Shown: positions 13,007 through 22,066, counted from the stretch's first letter. The stretch is 52,306 nt of DNA from Patescibacteria group bacterium (GCA_943355005.1 CALRDV010000009.1:1-52306), one strand, 5' to 3'. The notes: generated from the letters alone by a model not told the origin. Made by a program: numbers and translations.

Positions 13007-15282
13007 TGCCCACAACGCCTGCCCTGGTACTCCCATTTAGCAAAATCAGAAGAGATGATATTCCTTTAGTTGGGGGAAAGGGTGCCAATCTTGGTGAGAT
13101 GTATAGCTTTGGTATTCCTGTTCCAAATGGTTTTGTTGTTACTGCTTATGCATATCAATATATGATTGAGCAAAATGCTTTGCAGCCGGTAATCCGAGAA
13201 ATTATCCGCCAAACAGAAGTGACGGATCAGAAAGCACTACAGAAAGCCTCTATCAAAATTCAACGTCTAATAAATACCGCCAATATTCCTCAAGAACTCA
13301 TTCAAGAAATTTTTGATAGTTATTCCACCCTTAAATCAGGAGACAAAAATCCTCTGGTAGCCGTCAGATCTTCCGCCACCGCCGAAGACTTACCGGATGC
13401 TTCATTTGCCGGTCAGCAGGAATCTTATTTAGACATCAAAGGTGAATCCAATTTAGTCCAAGCCATCCGAAAGGCCTGGGCTTCTCTCTGGGGAGCGCGA
13501 GCTATCTTTTATCGAGCTACCAAAGGTTACGATCATTTCAAGGTTCAGCTGGCGGTTCCGGTACAGCTCATGATTCAATCAGATGTGTCCGGTGTGGTTT
13601 TTTCTGTCAACCCGGTAAGTAGGAACAAGAATCAAGTCGTCGTCGAAACAGTTTGGGGCTTAGGTGATTACATGGTTCAGGGTGTGGTAAATCCAGATCA
13701 CTACATAGTAAACAAAGACACACTCACCATCCATTCTCGACAAACAGTCCCTCAGACAGTTATGGAAGTTAGGAACATTCCAAATGGAGTTAAGAAGGTA
13801 AATGTACCGAAAGAGAAAATCAATGCCCGCAAACTTACGGACGAACAAGTCATTGAGGTTGCCAAACTTTCCATCAAGGTTCACCAGCATTACTTCTTCC
13901 CTCAAGACAGCGAATTTGCCGTGGAAGACGGAAAAATATTCTTAGTCCAAACCAGGCCCATCACCACGCTTGATTTGGGAAAAGGCAAACCTAAAGTTTC
14001 CGAAGAACAGCTTTTAAAACTCAAGCAAGTCCTTCAGGGTGAGCCTGCTTCATTTGGAGTTGGTTTTGGCAAGGTTGTAAAAATAAAATCTGCTTCCGAA
14101 ATAAATAAAGTAAAAGAGGGTGATGTTCTGGTAACAGAAATGACTTCTCCGGATTTTGTTCCCGCTATGAGAAGAGCCTCTGCCATCGTCACTGATAAGG
14201 GTGGTCAAACCTCTCACGCCGCTATCGTATCTCGGGAGTTGGGGATTCCAGCAGTAGTCGGAACCAAGATTGCCACTAAGACTTTCAAAGATGATCAAGT
14301 AATTTCTGTCAACGGTTCTACAGGAGCCATATATCTTGGTGTCCCGGAAAAAGCAAAAGCGGTTGCCGAAAAAGCATTCAAAGAAGAAGAATTTCCAAAG
14401 ACAGCAACTAAAGTCTATGTAAATCTAGGTGAGCCGGAACTCGCTCCTGTAGTTGCACAAGGAAATTCTGATGGTGTTGGACTTCTAAGAGCTGAATTTA
14501 TGATGGCACAGATAGGTGTTCATCCAAAGAAAATGATTCACGACGGAAAGTCTCACATTTTCATAGAGAAACTAGCCGAAAGTTTAGCGATGTTTACCGA
14601 TAGCTTTGGTGACAGGCCAGTTGTCTATCGTGCGTCAGATTTCAAAACCAACGAATACAAAAATCTAGTCGGAGGTGCTGCTTACGAGCCGTTAGAGCCA
14701 AATCCCATGCTTGGTTATCGTGGTGCTTATAGATATATCAACGACGAATCAGTCTTTAATCTGGAATTGGAAGCCATCAAGATGGTCAGAAATAAGATGG
14801 GCTACAAAAATCTAAATTTAATGGTTCCTTTTGTTAGAACGGTTGACGAACTGGTTAAAGTCAAGAGAATTGTTTCTGCTTCCGGTCTTACCCGTTCAAA
14901 CACCTTTAAACTTTGGATGATGGTCGAGATTCCTTCAAACGTCATTTTGCTAGAAGATTTTATTCAAGTTGGAATCGACGGTGTATCCATCGGCAGTAAC
15001 GACCTTACCATGTTAATTCTGGGTACCGATCGCGATAACGAAACTGTCGCTCCGGAGTTCGATGAAAGAAATCCGGCCGTTACCTGGGCTTTGGAGCATG
15101 TAGTAAAAACAGCAGTTAAGCACCACATCACTAGTTCACTTTGTGGACAGGCAGCCAGTTTATATCCTGATCTGGTGGAAAAGCTCGTCGGCTGGGGAAT
15201 AACATCAGTTTCGGTAAGCCCTGACGCCGTAGACAACACTAGACGGGTAATTGCGAACATCGAAAAACGTCTACTGAAATGA
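13006..15282 (+). CDS. ppsA: Phosphoenolpyruvate synthase
   Basis: It converts pyruvate + ATP to PEP + AMP + Pi, and in many fermenters can run toward pyruvate. The 758-aa product has the N-terminal nucleotide-binding domain (VGGKGANLGEMYSFGIPVP, VRSSATAEDLPDASFAGQQ, QTRPITT), the swivelling phosphohistidine domain (GGQTSHAAIVSRELG, His404) and the PEP-binding barrel (GVGLLRAEFM, GSNDLTMLILGTDRDN, SLCGQAAS with the catalytic Cys). ATG 13006 overlaps the preceding stop by one base; a TTG at 12973 would give a longer, less likely N-terminus inside the isomerase gene. No pyruvate kinase is visible here. Confidence 0.95.
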   Translation: MPTTPALVLPFSKIRRDDIPLVGGKGANLGEMYSFGIPVPNGFVVTAYAYQYMIEQNALQPVIREIIRQTEVTDQKALQKASIKIQRLINTANIPQELIQEIFDSYSTLKSGDKNPLVAVRSSATAEDLPDASFAGQQESYLDIKGESNLVQAIRKAWASLWGARAIFYRATKGYDHFKVQLAVPVQLMIQSDVSGVVFSVNPVSRNKNQVVVETVWGLGDYMVQGVVNPDHYIVNKDTLTIHSRQTVPQTVMEVRNIPNGVKKVNVPKEKINARKLTDEQVIEVAKLSIKVHQHYFFPQDSEFAVEDGKIFLVQTRPITTLDLGKGKPKVSEEQLLKLKQVLQGEPASFGVGFGKVVKIKSASEINKVKEGDVLVTEMTSPDFVPAMRRASAIVTDKGGQTSHAAIVSRELGIPAVVGTKIATKTFKDDQVISVNGSTGAIYLGVPEKAKAVAEKAFKEEEFPKTATKVYVNLGEPELAPVVAQGNSDGVGLLRAEFMMAQIGVHPKKMIHDGKSHIFIEKLAESLAMFTDSFGDRPVVYRASDFKTNEYKNLVGGAAYEPLEPNPMLGYRGAYRYINDESVFNLELEAIKMVRNKMGYKNLNLMVPFVRTVDELVKVKRIVSASGLTRSNTFKLWMMVEIPSNVILLEDFIQVGIDGVSIGSNDLTMLILGTDRDNETVAPEFDERNPAVTWALEHVVKTAVKHHITSSLCGQAASLYPDLVEKLVGWGITSVSVSPDAVDNTRRVIANIEKRLLK

Positions 15283-15293
15283 TTCAACACCAC

Positions 15294-15318
15294 TGTCATT
15301 CCCGACCTGATCGGGAAA
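15294..15318. repeat. Palindromic repeat family B, copy 1
   Basis: TGTCATTCCCGACCTGATCGGGAA, a palindrome with CCCGA / TCGGG arms. The same unit occurs at 48724 and in altered form at 50391 and 18847. TATAAAAATAA follows at once and probably supplies the enolase -10. Confidence 0.75.
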
Positions 15319-15319
15319 C

Positions 15320-15325
15320 TATAAA
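15320..15325 (+). promoter_or_regulatory. Probable -10 for eno next to a repeat
   Basis: TATAAA, 20 nt before the eno ATG, directly abutting the palindromic repeat. The same repeat-TATAAAAATAA junction precedes typA. Confidence 0.4.
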
Positions 15326-15345
15326 AATAACTTTAGTCCTTTAGT

Positions 15346-16617
15346 ATGCCAAAAATAAAATCAGTCTACGCCAGAGAAATCCTCGACTCTCGTGGTAATC
15401 CCACCATCGAGACCACTGTGTGGTCAGACAACAATCATGGAGCCGTGGCTTCTGTCCCCAGTGGAGCGTCTACGGGACGTCTGGAAGCATACGAACTACG
15501 CGATGGCGACCCAAACCGTTTTGAGGGTATGGGTGTTCTAAAGGCGTGCGCTAATGTAAATCAAATCATTAGCAAATACTTGATAGGTCAAGATCCTTTA
15601 AAGCAAAACGACATCGACCAAATCTTGATTAATATTGACGGCACGGTAAACAAATCAAAGCTAGGAGCCAACGCAATACTTTCGGCTTCACAAGCTTGTT
15701 TTGAACTTGGAGCGGCATGTGCTGAACTTCCTACTTTTGAATATACTGCTCAGAAATATGGTCTCGCTACTCCCTCAGCCCTTCATCTTCCCACTCCCAT
15801 ATTCAATATGGTCAATGGCGGTAAACACGGCGCCGGTAATTTAGATTTTCAAGAATATCATGTCATCCCATCAAGTCGCAAAAAATTCTCCGATGCTTTG
15901 GAGATGGGGGCCGAAATATATCATCTTCTCCGGAAAGTCCTAGAAGAGAAGAAAGCCATTCATTCGGTGGGTGATGAGGGAGGATTTGCCCCAAATTTGT
16001 TTTCTAATACTGATGCTATAGAACTACTGGTTGAAACGATTGAAGGAAGTAGATATAAATTAAACGAAGATGTCTATCTAGGTATGGATATCGCCGCATC
16101 TTCCTTTTTTAGTAATGGTAAATACAAAATAAGTGATGTAAAAGACCCACTTACCGGTGAAAAGTTAGGAGATTTTCTTGTCGACCTAAATCGAAAATAC
16201 AACTTACTTTCCGTAGAAGATCCTTTTGATCAAGACGCTTGGATTGATTGGGAAAATTTTACAACCGCTGTGGGTAAACAATTAATGGTCGTAGGTGATG
16301 ATCTTCTTGTCACTAACCGTTCAAGGTTGGAAGAAGCCATCAAAAGAAGTGCTTGTAACACTGTACTTATAAAGCCAAATCAAATAGGCACCATCACTGA
16401 AGCTGTCGCTGTTATCAAATTAGCAAGGAAAAATGATTTTTCAATCATTGTTTCTCATCGCTCGGGTGATACCGATGAAGATTTCCTTGCAGACTTTGCT
16501 GTCGGAGTTGGAGCTGATTTTGTAAAATTTGGCGCTCCCGGAAGAGGTGAACGTGTTACCAAATACAATCGAATACTCTTTATACAGGAGTATCTACAAA
16601 GCGTTAACCCTCAATAG
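15346..16617 (+). CDS. eno: Enolase
   Basis: It converts 2-phosphoglycerate to PEP in the cytoplasm. At 423 aa it is of normal length. Signatures: AREILDSRGNPTIET, the mobile loop SVPSGASTGRLEAYELRDGD, NMVNGGKHGAGNLDFQEYHVIP, the metal ligands in GMDIAASSF, SVEDPFDQDAW and VVGDDLLVTN, the catalytic lysine in LIKPNQIGT, and SHRSGDTDEDF, where most enolases have HRSGET-E-D. The last is a conservative Glu to Asp change. The gene sits between ppsA and gpmI, so three consecutive steps between 3-phosphoglycerate and pyruvate are encoded side by side. No Shine-Dalgarno. Confidence 0.97.
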   Translation: MPKIKSVYAREILDSRGNPTIETTVWSDNNHGAVASVPSGASTGRLEAYELRDGDPNRFEGMGVLKACANVNQIISKYLIGQDPLKQNDIDQILINIDGTVNKSKLGANAILSASQACFELGAACAELPTFEYTAQKYGLATPSALHLPTPIFNMVNGGKHGAGNLDFQEYHVIPSSRKKFSDALEMGAEIYHLLRKVLEEKKAIHSVGDEGGFAPNLFSNTDAIELLVETIEGSRYKLNEDVYLGMDIAASSFFSNGKYKISDVKDPLTGEKLGDFLVDLNRKYNLLSVEDPFDQDAWIDWENFTTAVGKQLMVVGDDLLVTNRSRLEEAIKRSACNTVLIKPNQIGTITEAVAVIKLARKNDFSIIVSHRSGDTDEDFLADFAVGVGADFVKFGAPGRGERVTKYNRILFIQEYLQSVNPQ

Positions 16618-16620
16618 ATT

Positions 16621-18129
16621 ATGTCGAAACGTGTCATCCTTTGTATCATCGACGGCTGGGGTATAGCGCCCGATTCTCCGGGAAACGCTATTGCACTGGC
16701 ACACCCTCAAACCTACAATTATCTACTTCAGAATTTTCCTCACACCCAGATTTTGGCCGCAGGACCGGCAGTAGGTCTACCGGAAGGGTTGGATGGTAAC
16801 AGTGAAACAGGACACTTAAATATCGGAGCCGGTAGGGTGGTCTTTCAGGACTTAGCTCTTATTAATATGTCCATTGCAGATGGCAGTTTCTTTACCAATC
16901 GTGCTCTTCTTGATGTCTCAAAACATATCAATTCCTTTGGTTCAAGTTTACATGTCATGGGACTAATTGGGGCTACGGGTGTTCATGCGTACAATGAACA
17001 CTTATTTGCCATTTTGATTTTTGCAAAGAATCACAATATTCAAAATGTCTACATTCATCTCATTACCGACGGTCGAGATAGTCCTCCGGATAACGCCATA
17101 GTTCAATTAAAAGCTGTTCAGGAAAAAATTAATGAATTAGGTGTGGGGAAAATAGCCTCAGTTATGGGGAGATACTTCGCTATGGATCGCGACAATCGTC
17201 ACGAAAGAATCCAAAAAGCTTATGACTGTTTGGTAGGAAAAACGACAGAAAATCAAAAAGATCCAATTACTTTAATGGAGAGATCTTATAGCCAATCCGT
17301 CTATGACGAATTTATATCGCCCGTATCCATAGGAGAAAATCCGGAAGAATCCAGAATCAAGGCCGGTGATGCGGTTATTTTTTACAATTTCCGAACTGAT
17401 CGTGCCAGGCAGTTGACCGACGCCTTCTTAAATTCAAAAATTCCAAACTTAAGATTTGTAACCATGACTCGATATCGTAAAGATTTTGAAAATCCGGTTA
17501 TGTTTCCAACCACCCATATTGTAGATACTTTGGGTGAAATAATATCTAAGCAACATTGGACTCAGCTTCGTGCCAGCGAATCGGAGAAAATTGCCATGGT
17601 AACCTATTATTTCAATGGTCAAATTGAAGAGTCTTTCCCTGGCGAGGCAAGATTGTTTGTCGATTCCCCCAAAATCGCCACCTATGATTTACAACCCCGT
17701 ATGTCCACAGACCATCTCATTTCAGAGTTCTCCCAAAGCTACAAGAAAGACAACTTTGCTTTAGGCGTTTTAAATATTGCTTGTACAGACATGGTTGCGC
17801 ATACTGGGAAGATTGATAAATCTATAGAAGCCGTAAAAGCCGCGGACGACGCGCTTGCCTCACTGGTCAATTTAGCTAAGGAGACCGACAGCTATCTTCT
17901 AATTACAGCAGATCATGGAAATGTAGAGGAACTCATTACCATTGACACAGGGAGCATAAACACCGAACATTCTAGATATCCGGTTCCTTTTATTGTCTAT
18001 CACCCTACGGATTATCATTTTCAGCTTCAGCCTGGAAAGTTAGGAGACGTAGCCCCAACCATCCTAAATATTTTTGATATACCCCAGCCGGCCGACATGA
18101 ACGGCAAAAACCTCATCATCCGCCCATAA
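16621..18129 (+). CDS. gpmI: 2,3-bisphosphoglycerate-independent phosphoglycerate mutase
   Basis: It interconverts 3- and 2-phosphoglycerate using two metal ions (usually Mn2+) and a phosphoserine. The 502-aa product has the metal motif CIIDGWGIAPDSPGNAI, the nucleophile in DGNSETGHLNIGAGR (Ser61), the transferase domain (HLITDGRDSPP, GRYFAMDRDNRHER, FYNFRTDRARQL) and the C-terminal metal sites (NIACTDMVAHTG, ITADHGNVE, NTEHSRYPVPF). Only 3 nt separate it from eno, so they are cotranscribed. Its 3' end overlaps the end of rsmI on the other strand by 14 bp. Confidence 0.97.
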   Translation: MSKRVILCIIDGWGIAPDSPGNAIALAHPQTYNYLLQNFPHTQILAAGPAVGLPEGLDGNSETGHLNIGAGRVVFQDLALINMSIADGSFFTNRALLDVSKHINSFGSSLHVMGLIGATGVHAYNEHLFAILIFAKNHNIQNVYIHLITDGRDSPPDNAIVQLKAVQEKINELGVGKIASVMGRYFAMDRDNRHERIQKAYDCLVGKTTENQKDPITLMERSYSQSVYDEFISPVSIGENPEESRIKAGDAVIFYNFRTDRARQLTDAFLNSKIPNLRFVTMTRYRKDFENPVMFPTTHIVDTLGEIISKQHWTQLRASESEKIAMVTYYFNGQIEESFPGEARLFVDSPKIATYDLQPRMSTDHLISEFSQSYKKDNFALGVLNIACTDMVAHTGKIDKSIEAVKAADDALASLVNLAKETDSYLLITADHGNVEELITIDTGSINTEHSRYPVPFIVYHPTDYHFQLQPGKLGDVAPTILNIFDIPQPADMNGKNLIIRP

Positions 18130-18823
18130 GTGACACAACCAGAGTTGCCTCTCCCTTAATCTTTTTATCAGAAATATTTTCCACAATTTCCTTCAAGCTT
18201 CCCCGGAAAATCTTTTCCGAAATTTTTGTCAGGTCCAGTGATAGACATGCTTGCGTATCTTCACCGTAAATCTCTATCATGTCCGCCAAGATTTTCAGTA
18301 GTCTCACTGGAGACTCGTAAAAAACGGCCGAAAATTTCATCAATTCAGACATAGTCTTAAGGTTCTTAAGAACTTCTTTTCGTTTACCTTCTTTTTTGGA
18401 CAAGAAACCTACAAACATATACTTATCTGTAGGTAATCCGGAAATAGACAAAGCCGCACTCTCAGCAGTAGGGCCGGGAATCACACTTACTTCCCATCCC
18501 AGATCCAAGCCTTCTCTGACCAGTTTAAATCCCGGGTCCGATATTAGTGGCATTCCGGCGTCACTTACCAATACCGCTTCTTCCAATTCATTCATTTCTC
18601 TCAGTAAACCGGGTAATACTCGGTACTCGTTAAAGTCGTTTACAAATTTAAGTCTGGCTGTAAGCCTCTCGGCTTTACCTAGGGTTACCAATTTACTCCA
18701 GAGATTACTAAACATTCTGGTATCTTCGCAGACAATAAATTTTGTTTCGGAGAGTATCCTCAAAGCTCTTGCGGATAAATCCTCCACATTCCCAATCGGT
18801 AACCCCACAACAGTAAGTTTCAT
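18116..18823 (-). CDS. rsmI: 16S rRNA (cytidine-1402 2'-O)-methyltransferase RsmI
   Basis: It methylates the 2'-O of C1402 in the ribosomal P site, using SAM. The 235-aa tetrapyrrole-methylase-fold protein has the family N-terminus VVGLPIGNVEDLSARAL, then CEDTRMFSNL, VLVSDAGMPLISDPGFKLVREG, VIPGPTAESAALSISGLPTDKYMFVGFL and FYESPVRLLKIL. The short C-terminus lacks the extra domain of about 50 residues seen in the E. coli protein (286 aa). A TAGAAT box ends 6 nt before the ATG, so it is probably leaderless. It converges on gpmI with a small overlap. Confidence 0.93.
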   Translation of the reverse strand: MKLTVVGLPIGNVEDLSARALRILSETKFIVCEDTRMFSNLWSKLVTLGKAERLTARLKFVNDFNEYRVLPGLLREMNELEEAVLVSDAGMPLISDPGFKLVREGLDLGWEVSVIPGPTAESAALSISGLPTDKYMFVGFLSKKEGKRKEVLKNLKTMSELMKFSAVFYESPVRLLKILADMIEIYGEDTQACLSLDLTKISEKIFRGSLKEIVENISDKKIKGEATLVVSLMGG

Positions 18824-18829
18824 ATGTAT

Positions 18830-18835
18830 ATTCTA
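18830..18835 (-). promoter_or_regulatory. -10 hexamer of rsmI, leaderless arrangement
   Basis: The complement reads TAGAAT followed by 6 nt (ATACAT) and the ATG. Confidence 0.55.
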
Positions 18836-18846
18836 CTTCAAACAAT

Positions 18847-18875
18847 TGTCATTCCGTGCTTGACACGGAATCCAT
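18847..18875. repeat. Palindromic repeat family B, variant copy
   Basis: GTCATTCCGTG-CTTGA-CACGGAATCCAT: the outer GTCATTCC...GGAATCCAT arms of family B around a different inner palindrome. It lies between the end of lexA and the rsmI promoter. Confidence 0.6.
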
Positions 18876-18883
18876 CCCCTCCG

Positions 18884-19504
18884 TCAAATATACTTCCTTA
18901 TTACCCCCACACACTTACCTTGAACTTTTACGTTTATCGCAAAAATAGGGGACATGGAAGAGTTCGCGGGTTCAAGTCGGACTCTGGTTCTTTCTCTGAA
19001 AAACCTCTTTAGCGTTGCCAACCCATTTTCCAGTAAAGCTACTACAATATCTCCGTCCTTTACGGCTCCAATTTCACATTCCTCAATCAGAACATAGTCG
19101 TGGTCAAAGATACCTTCCTCAATCATGGAGTCGCCTTTCACTTGAAGCACAAAAGCTCTTTTCTTACCCGAAACCATTGATGCTGAAACCTTCATGGTGG
19201 CGTTTGGATCGGTAAGTGGCTCGATCGGGCGTCCGGCGGCGATGTAGCCCAATATAGGAAGCTCCAGGGATGCCATTTCCACGCTTGGTCTGTCTACTAC
19301 CTCAATTCCACGGATAGCTCCCTCAAATTTACGGATGATACCCTTCTTCTCCAACGCTTGAAGGTGCTCATGGATCGTAGCAAGGGAAGAAACTCCGATA
19401 GCATCAGCGATTTCCGAAAGAGTAGGGGAGTACCCCGACTTCTGGATGAACTGAGAAATAAACTCTACGATTTGTCTTTGTCTTTTGTATAGTGTTACGG
19501 CCAT
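18884..19504 (-). CDS. lexA: LexA SOS repressor
   Basis: A repressor of DNA-damage genes that cleaves itself when RecA filaments form. The 206-aa product has an N-terminal winged helix (RQRQIVEFISQFIQKSGYSPTLSEIADAIG, recognition helix near residues 40-52) and a C-terminal S24 peptidase domain. All functional residues are present: cleavage bond Ala90-Gly91 (GYIAAGRPIEP), catalytic Ser126 (GDSMIEEG) and Lys166 (ATLKRFF). I start at ATG 19504 (MAVTLYKRQR) because a -10 box ends 6 nt upstream; a TTG at 19525 in frame precedes that box. A candidate operator lies between its -35 and -10, which fits autorepression. uvrB and uvrA are close by. Confidence 0.96.
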   Translation of the reverse strand: MAVTLYKRQRQIVEFISQFIQKSGYSPTLSEIADAIGVSSLATIHEHLQALEKKGIIRKFEGAIRGIEVVDRPSVEMASLELPILGYIAAGRPIEPLTDPNATMKVSASMVSGKKRAFVLQVKGDSMIEEGIFDHDYVLIEECEIGAVKDGDIVVALLENGLATLKRFFRERTRVRLEPANSSMSPIFAINVKVQGKCVGVIRKYI

Positions 19505-19510
19505 AGATTC

Positions 19511-19539
19511 ATTATTACCAAACAATACCCAAATGTCAA
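19511..19539 (-). promoter_or_regulatory. lexA promoter
   Basis: On the complement: TTGACA (19534-19539), then AATAAT (19511-19516) after a 17-nt spacer, and 6 nt to the lexA ATG. The transcript should be leaderless. Confidence 0.7.
19517..19536 (-). promoter_or_regulatory. Candidate LexA operator at lexA
   Basis: The complement reads ACATTTGGGTATTGTTTGGT. It matches the uvrA upstream element (25231-25250) at 16 of 20 positions. It contains a GGGT/TGGT direct repeat 10 bp apart and fills the space between the -35 and -10 of lexA, as expected of a repressor site. Confidence 0.5.
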
Positions 19540-19565
19540 CTAATAAAACCCAAAGGTTCTGGTTA

Positions 19566-19574
19566 TGATAATAT
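19566..19574 (+). promoter_or_regulatory. Extended -10 of the zinc-ribbon gene
   Basis: TGATAATAT. Transcription would start near 19581, giving a short leader with GGAGG (19593-19597) 7 nt before the ATG. Confidence 0.5.
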
Positions 19575-19604
19575 ACCTCGTATTCTTACTCAGGAGGCAC
19601 CTTT

Positions 19605-19934
19605 ATGAAATCATGTCCGAATTGTGACACCAAATGCCCACAGAACTCGAGATTTTGCCATATGTGTGGTCACGCCTTGTTGGGAAATCTTGTAATTGTT
19701 TATGCCGTGAAAGGTAGTGGCTCAAAGTACATTTTAAAAGGTAACAGACAGAAAAATATGAAGACGTTCCTGGAATACAACGATGAAGTATTCGAAACTC
19801 CAGGGGCTATCATTATTAAATGTTTTGAGCAGGATCTCCAAAATGGTGAACCGTTCATACCCAATCAAATATTTCTCGCCAGCGCTCATAGTCCGGTGGA
19901 GATAAAAAGCTTCGAAATTGAATTCATAAAATAG
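19605..19934 (+). CDS. Small zinc-ribbon protein, unknown function
   Basis: A 109-aa protein. The N-terminus is a zinc ribbon with Cys4, Cys7, Cys18 and Cys21 (CPNC...FCHMCG). The remainder looks beta-rich and has no family I recognise. The start is firm (GGAGG with 7-nt spacing). It is divergent from lexA, which puts the lexA operator about 30 bp from its own -10, so shared regulation is possible. It is closed by a terminator just before uvrB. Zinc ribbons of this type are found in nucleic-acid-binding and membrane-associated proteins alike, so no role is assigned. Confidence 0.75.
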   Translation: MKSCPNCDTKCPQNSRFCHMCGHALLGNLVIVYAVKGSGSKYILKGNRQKNMKTFLEYNDEVFETPGAIIIKCFEQDLQNGEPFIPNQIFLASAHSPVEIKSFEIEFIK

Positions 19935-19940
19935 GATCAT

Positions 19941-19962
19941 CCCGGGAATACCCGGGTTTTTT
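19941..19962 (+). terminator. Rho-independent terminator before uvrB
   Basis: CCCGGG-AATA-CCCGGG followed by TTTTTT. The uvrB -10 begins only two bases later. The hairpin also contains GGGTATT-N3-GGG on its complement, resembling the lexA/uvrA element, though the hairpin alone explains it. Confidence 0.8.
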
Positions 19963-19963
19963 G

Positions 19964-19972
19964 TGAGAAAAT
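19964..19972 (+). promoter_or_regulatory. Extended -10 of uvrB, leaderless arrangement
   Basis: TGAGAAAAT, ending 7 nt before the uvrB ATG. No Shine-Dalgarno. Confidence 0.45.
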
Positions 19973-19979
19973 AGACCAG

Positions 19980-22028
19980 ATGGACTTCCAACTCGAATCT
20001 ACCTACAAACCCACAGGGGACCAGCCAAATGCGATAGAAAAGCTGGCAATCTCTATAGATCAGCAGAACCCACACCAGACATTGGTGGGCGTCACCGGTA
20101 GTGGCAAAACCTTCACCATCGCCAATGTCATCCAAAAAACTCAGCTTCCAACACTGGTCATGTGTCACAACAAGACCTTGGCATCTCAGCTCTATCAAGA
20201 ATTCCGCGACTTCTTTCCTCACAATGCCGTTTCTTACTTTGTTTCTTACTACGATTACTACCAGCCGGAAGCCTACATTCCTCAGACGGATACCTATATC
20301 GAGAAAGAAGCAGACATTAATCCCGAGATCGATAAATTCCGCTTAACTACGACTGCCAATTTACTTTCCCGTCCCGACAGTATCGTTGTTGCTTCTGTTT
20401 CTTGTATTTACAATATCGGCTCCCCTCTTGATCAAGAAAAAAATCAACTCCCTCTCGCTAGGGGGCAGGTCATTTCCCGGGATACCGTTCTCATGCGACT
20501 CTCAGACCTGCAATATATGCGCACCAACGCCGAACTAGTCCGAGGCATGTACCGCGCCGTAGGCAACTCTGTTCAGCTTTTTCCTTCCTACAAAGACGTC
20601 ATTATTTCCATGCAGTTCGACGACACCACCTTAACAAACATAGAAATTCTTGACCCCTTTAACTACACCAAGATAGAAGACGAAGACTTGGACAACACAG
20701 GCTTCTTAACCATTCACCCGGCCAAACTTTTTATCACCGATCCTCGTAATCAAGGTGAAGCCATCGCAAATATCCGCAGAGATTTGGAAACTCAGGTCAA
20801 GAACTTTAAAGATGCCGGCAAGCTAATTGAAGCTCACCGCATCGAACAAAAAGTTAACTACGACCTCTCCATGTTAGAAGAAGTTGGCTATGTCAGTGGA
20901 ATCGAAAATTATTCCCGATACTTTGACGGCCGAGTTCCCGGATCTGCCCCTTATTCCTTATTTGAATACTTTCACTACAACGCCAAAAAGTTTAATAAAC
21001 CCGGTTTCTTAACTGTCATCGATGAATCCCACATTTCTCTCCCTCAAGTCAGAGGAATGTACAACGGCGACCAAGCCAGGAAAGAAAATCTAATCAACTT
21101 CGGTTTTCGTCTACCCAGCGCCAAGGACAACAGACCTCTAACCTATACCGAGTGGCAGTCCCGGACCCCAATTAAGCTTTACTGTTCCGCTACCCCCACA
21201 GAGCATGAACTTTCACTTTCTCAAACTTCTACCATTCCTACAGTAGCAGAACAGCTTATCCGCCCGACAGGTCTTCTTGACCCTGAAGTTTTTGTCTTCC
21301 CCACCAAGGGCCAGATTGATCACCTTACCCAAGAAGTGATTCGAAGAAAAGAAATAGGTGAAAGAACTTTAATACTAACAATGACAAAAAGAATGGCTGA
21401 AGATTTATCCGACCATTTGAAAGAAAAATATGATTTGAAAGTTGAGTACTTACATTCGGACATTCACACCATGGATCGGGCCGATATTCTGGACAAACTT
21501 CGTCTAGGAGATTTCGATTGTTTAGTGGGTATTAATCTTCTGAGAGAAGGTCTCGATCTCCCGGAAGTTTCACTTGTCGCAATCCTGGACGCCGACAAAG
21601 AAGGCTTTCTCAGGACACCAACTGCCCTTATACAGACCATGGGGCGTGCAGCTCGCCATGTCAACGGCCGTGTTTACCTTTATGCCGACAGGATTTCCAA
21701 CTCCATGAAGATCGCCATGGACGAAACTCTCCGTCGTCGCAAAATCCAAATGGATTACAACACGGAACACGGCCAATCTCCGGTAGGAATCAATAAACCC
21801 ATTAGAGATAGATTGTTCAAAGCCGAAAGTACTACACCTCTACCTAAGATTAAGGAGTTAGCTGAGCATGGCTGGATGGAGATAGAAGATGTAAACGCTG
21901 AAGCTCTCACACCTCAAAAGAAAAAGATTCTTGTGGTCAAACTTAAGAAAATGATGAACCAAGCCGCCAACTCCTGGAACTTCGAGCTCGCCGCTCGCTA
22001 CCGCGACACGATCAAAAAGCTCCAATAA
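19980..22028 (+). CDS. uvrB: Excinuclease ABC subunit B
   Basis: The damage-verifying helicase-like subunit of nucleotide excision repair. It is loaded by UvrA and then recruits UvrC. At 682 aa it is of normal length. Motifs: Walker A GVTGSGKTFT (about residues 38-46), VMCHNKTLASQL, the beta-hairpin region YYDYYQPEAYIPQTDTYIEKE, VIDESHISLPQVRGMYNGD (motif II), the C-terminal helicase motifs (GINLLREGLDLPEVSLVAILDADKEGFLR, QTMGRAARH) and the C-terminal UVR motif (NSWNFELAARYRDTI) that binds UvrC. Start MDFQLESTYKPTGDQP is typical. It lies next to lexA, and with uvrA and uvrC in the same 12 kb the complete excinuclease is local. Confidence 0.97.
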   Translation: MDFQLESTYKPTGDQPNAIEKLAISIDQQNPHQTLVGVTGSGKTFTIANVIQKTQLPTLVMCHNKTLASQLYQEFRDFFPHNAVSYFVSYYDYYQPEAYIPQTDTYIEKEADINPEIDKFRLTTTANLLSRPDSIVVASVSCIYNIGSPLDQEKNQLPLARGQVISRDTVLMRLSDLQYMRTNAELVRGMYRAVGNSVQLFPSYKDVIISMQFDDTTLTNIEILDPFNYTKIEDEDLDNTGFLTIHPAKLFITDPRNQGEAIANIRRDLETQVKNFKDAGKLIEAHRIEQKVNYDLSMLEEVGYVSGIENYSRYFDGRVPGSAPYSLFEYFHYNAKKFNKPGFLTVIDESHISLPQVRGMYNGDQARKENLINFGFRLPSAKDNRPLTYTEWQSRTPIKLYCSATPTEHELSLSQTSTIPTVAEQLIRPTGLLDPEVFVFPTKGQIDHLTQEVIRRKEIGERTLILTMTKRMAEDLSDHLKEKYDLKVEYLHSDIHTMDRADILDKLRLGDFDCLVGINLLREGLDLPEVSLVAILDADKEGFLRTPTALIQTMGRAARHVNGRVYLYADRISNSMKIAMDETLRRRKIQMDYNTEHGQSPVGINKPIRDRLFKAESTTPLPKIKELAEHGWMEIEDVNAEALTPQKKKILVVKLKKMMNQAANSWNFELAARYRDTIKKLQ

Positions 22029-22066
22029 GTTTACGGCCAAAGATGGACATTTTAGCTTCCTAAGGA

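Noticed and set aside
19939-19958. Firm LexA operator before uvrB
   Set aside because: The sequence is a CCCGGG-AATA-CCCGGG hairpin plus T run and is fully explained as a terminator; only the spacing resembles the lexA/uvrA element.
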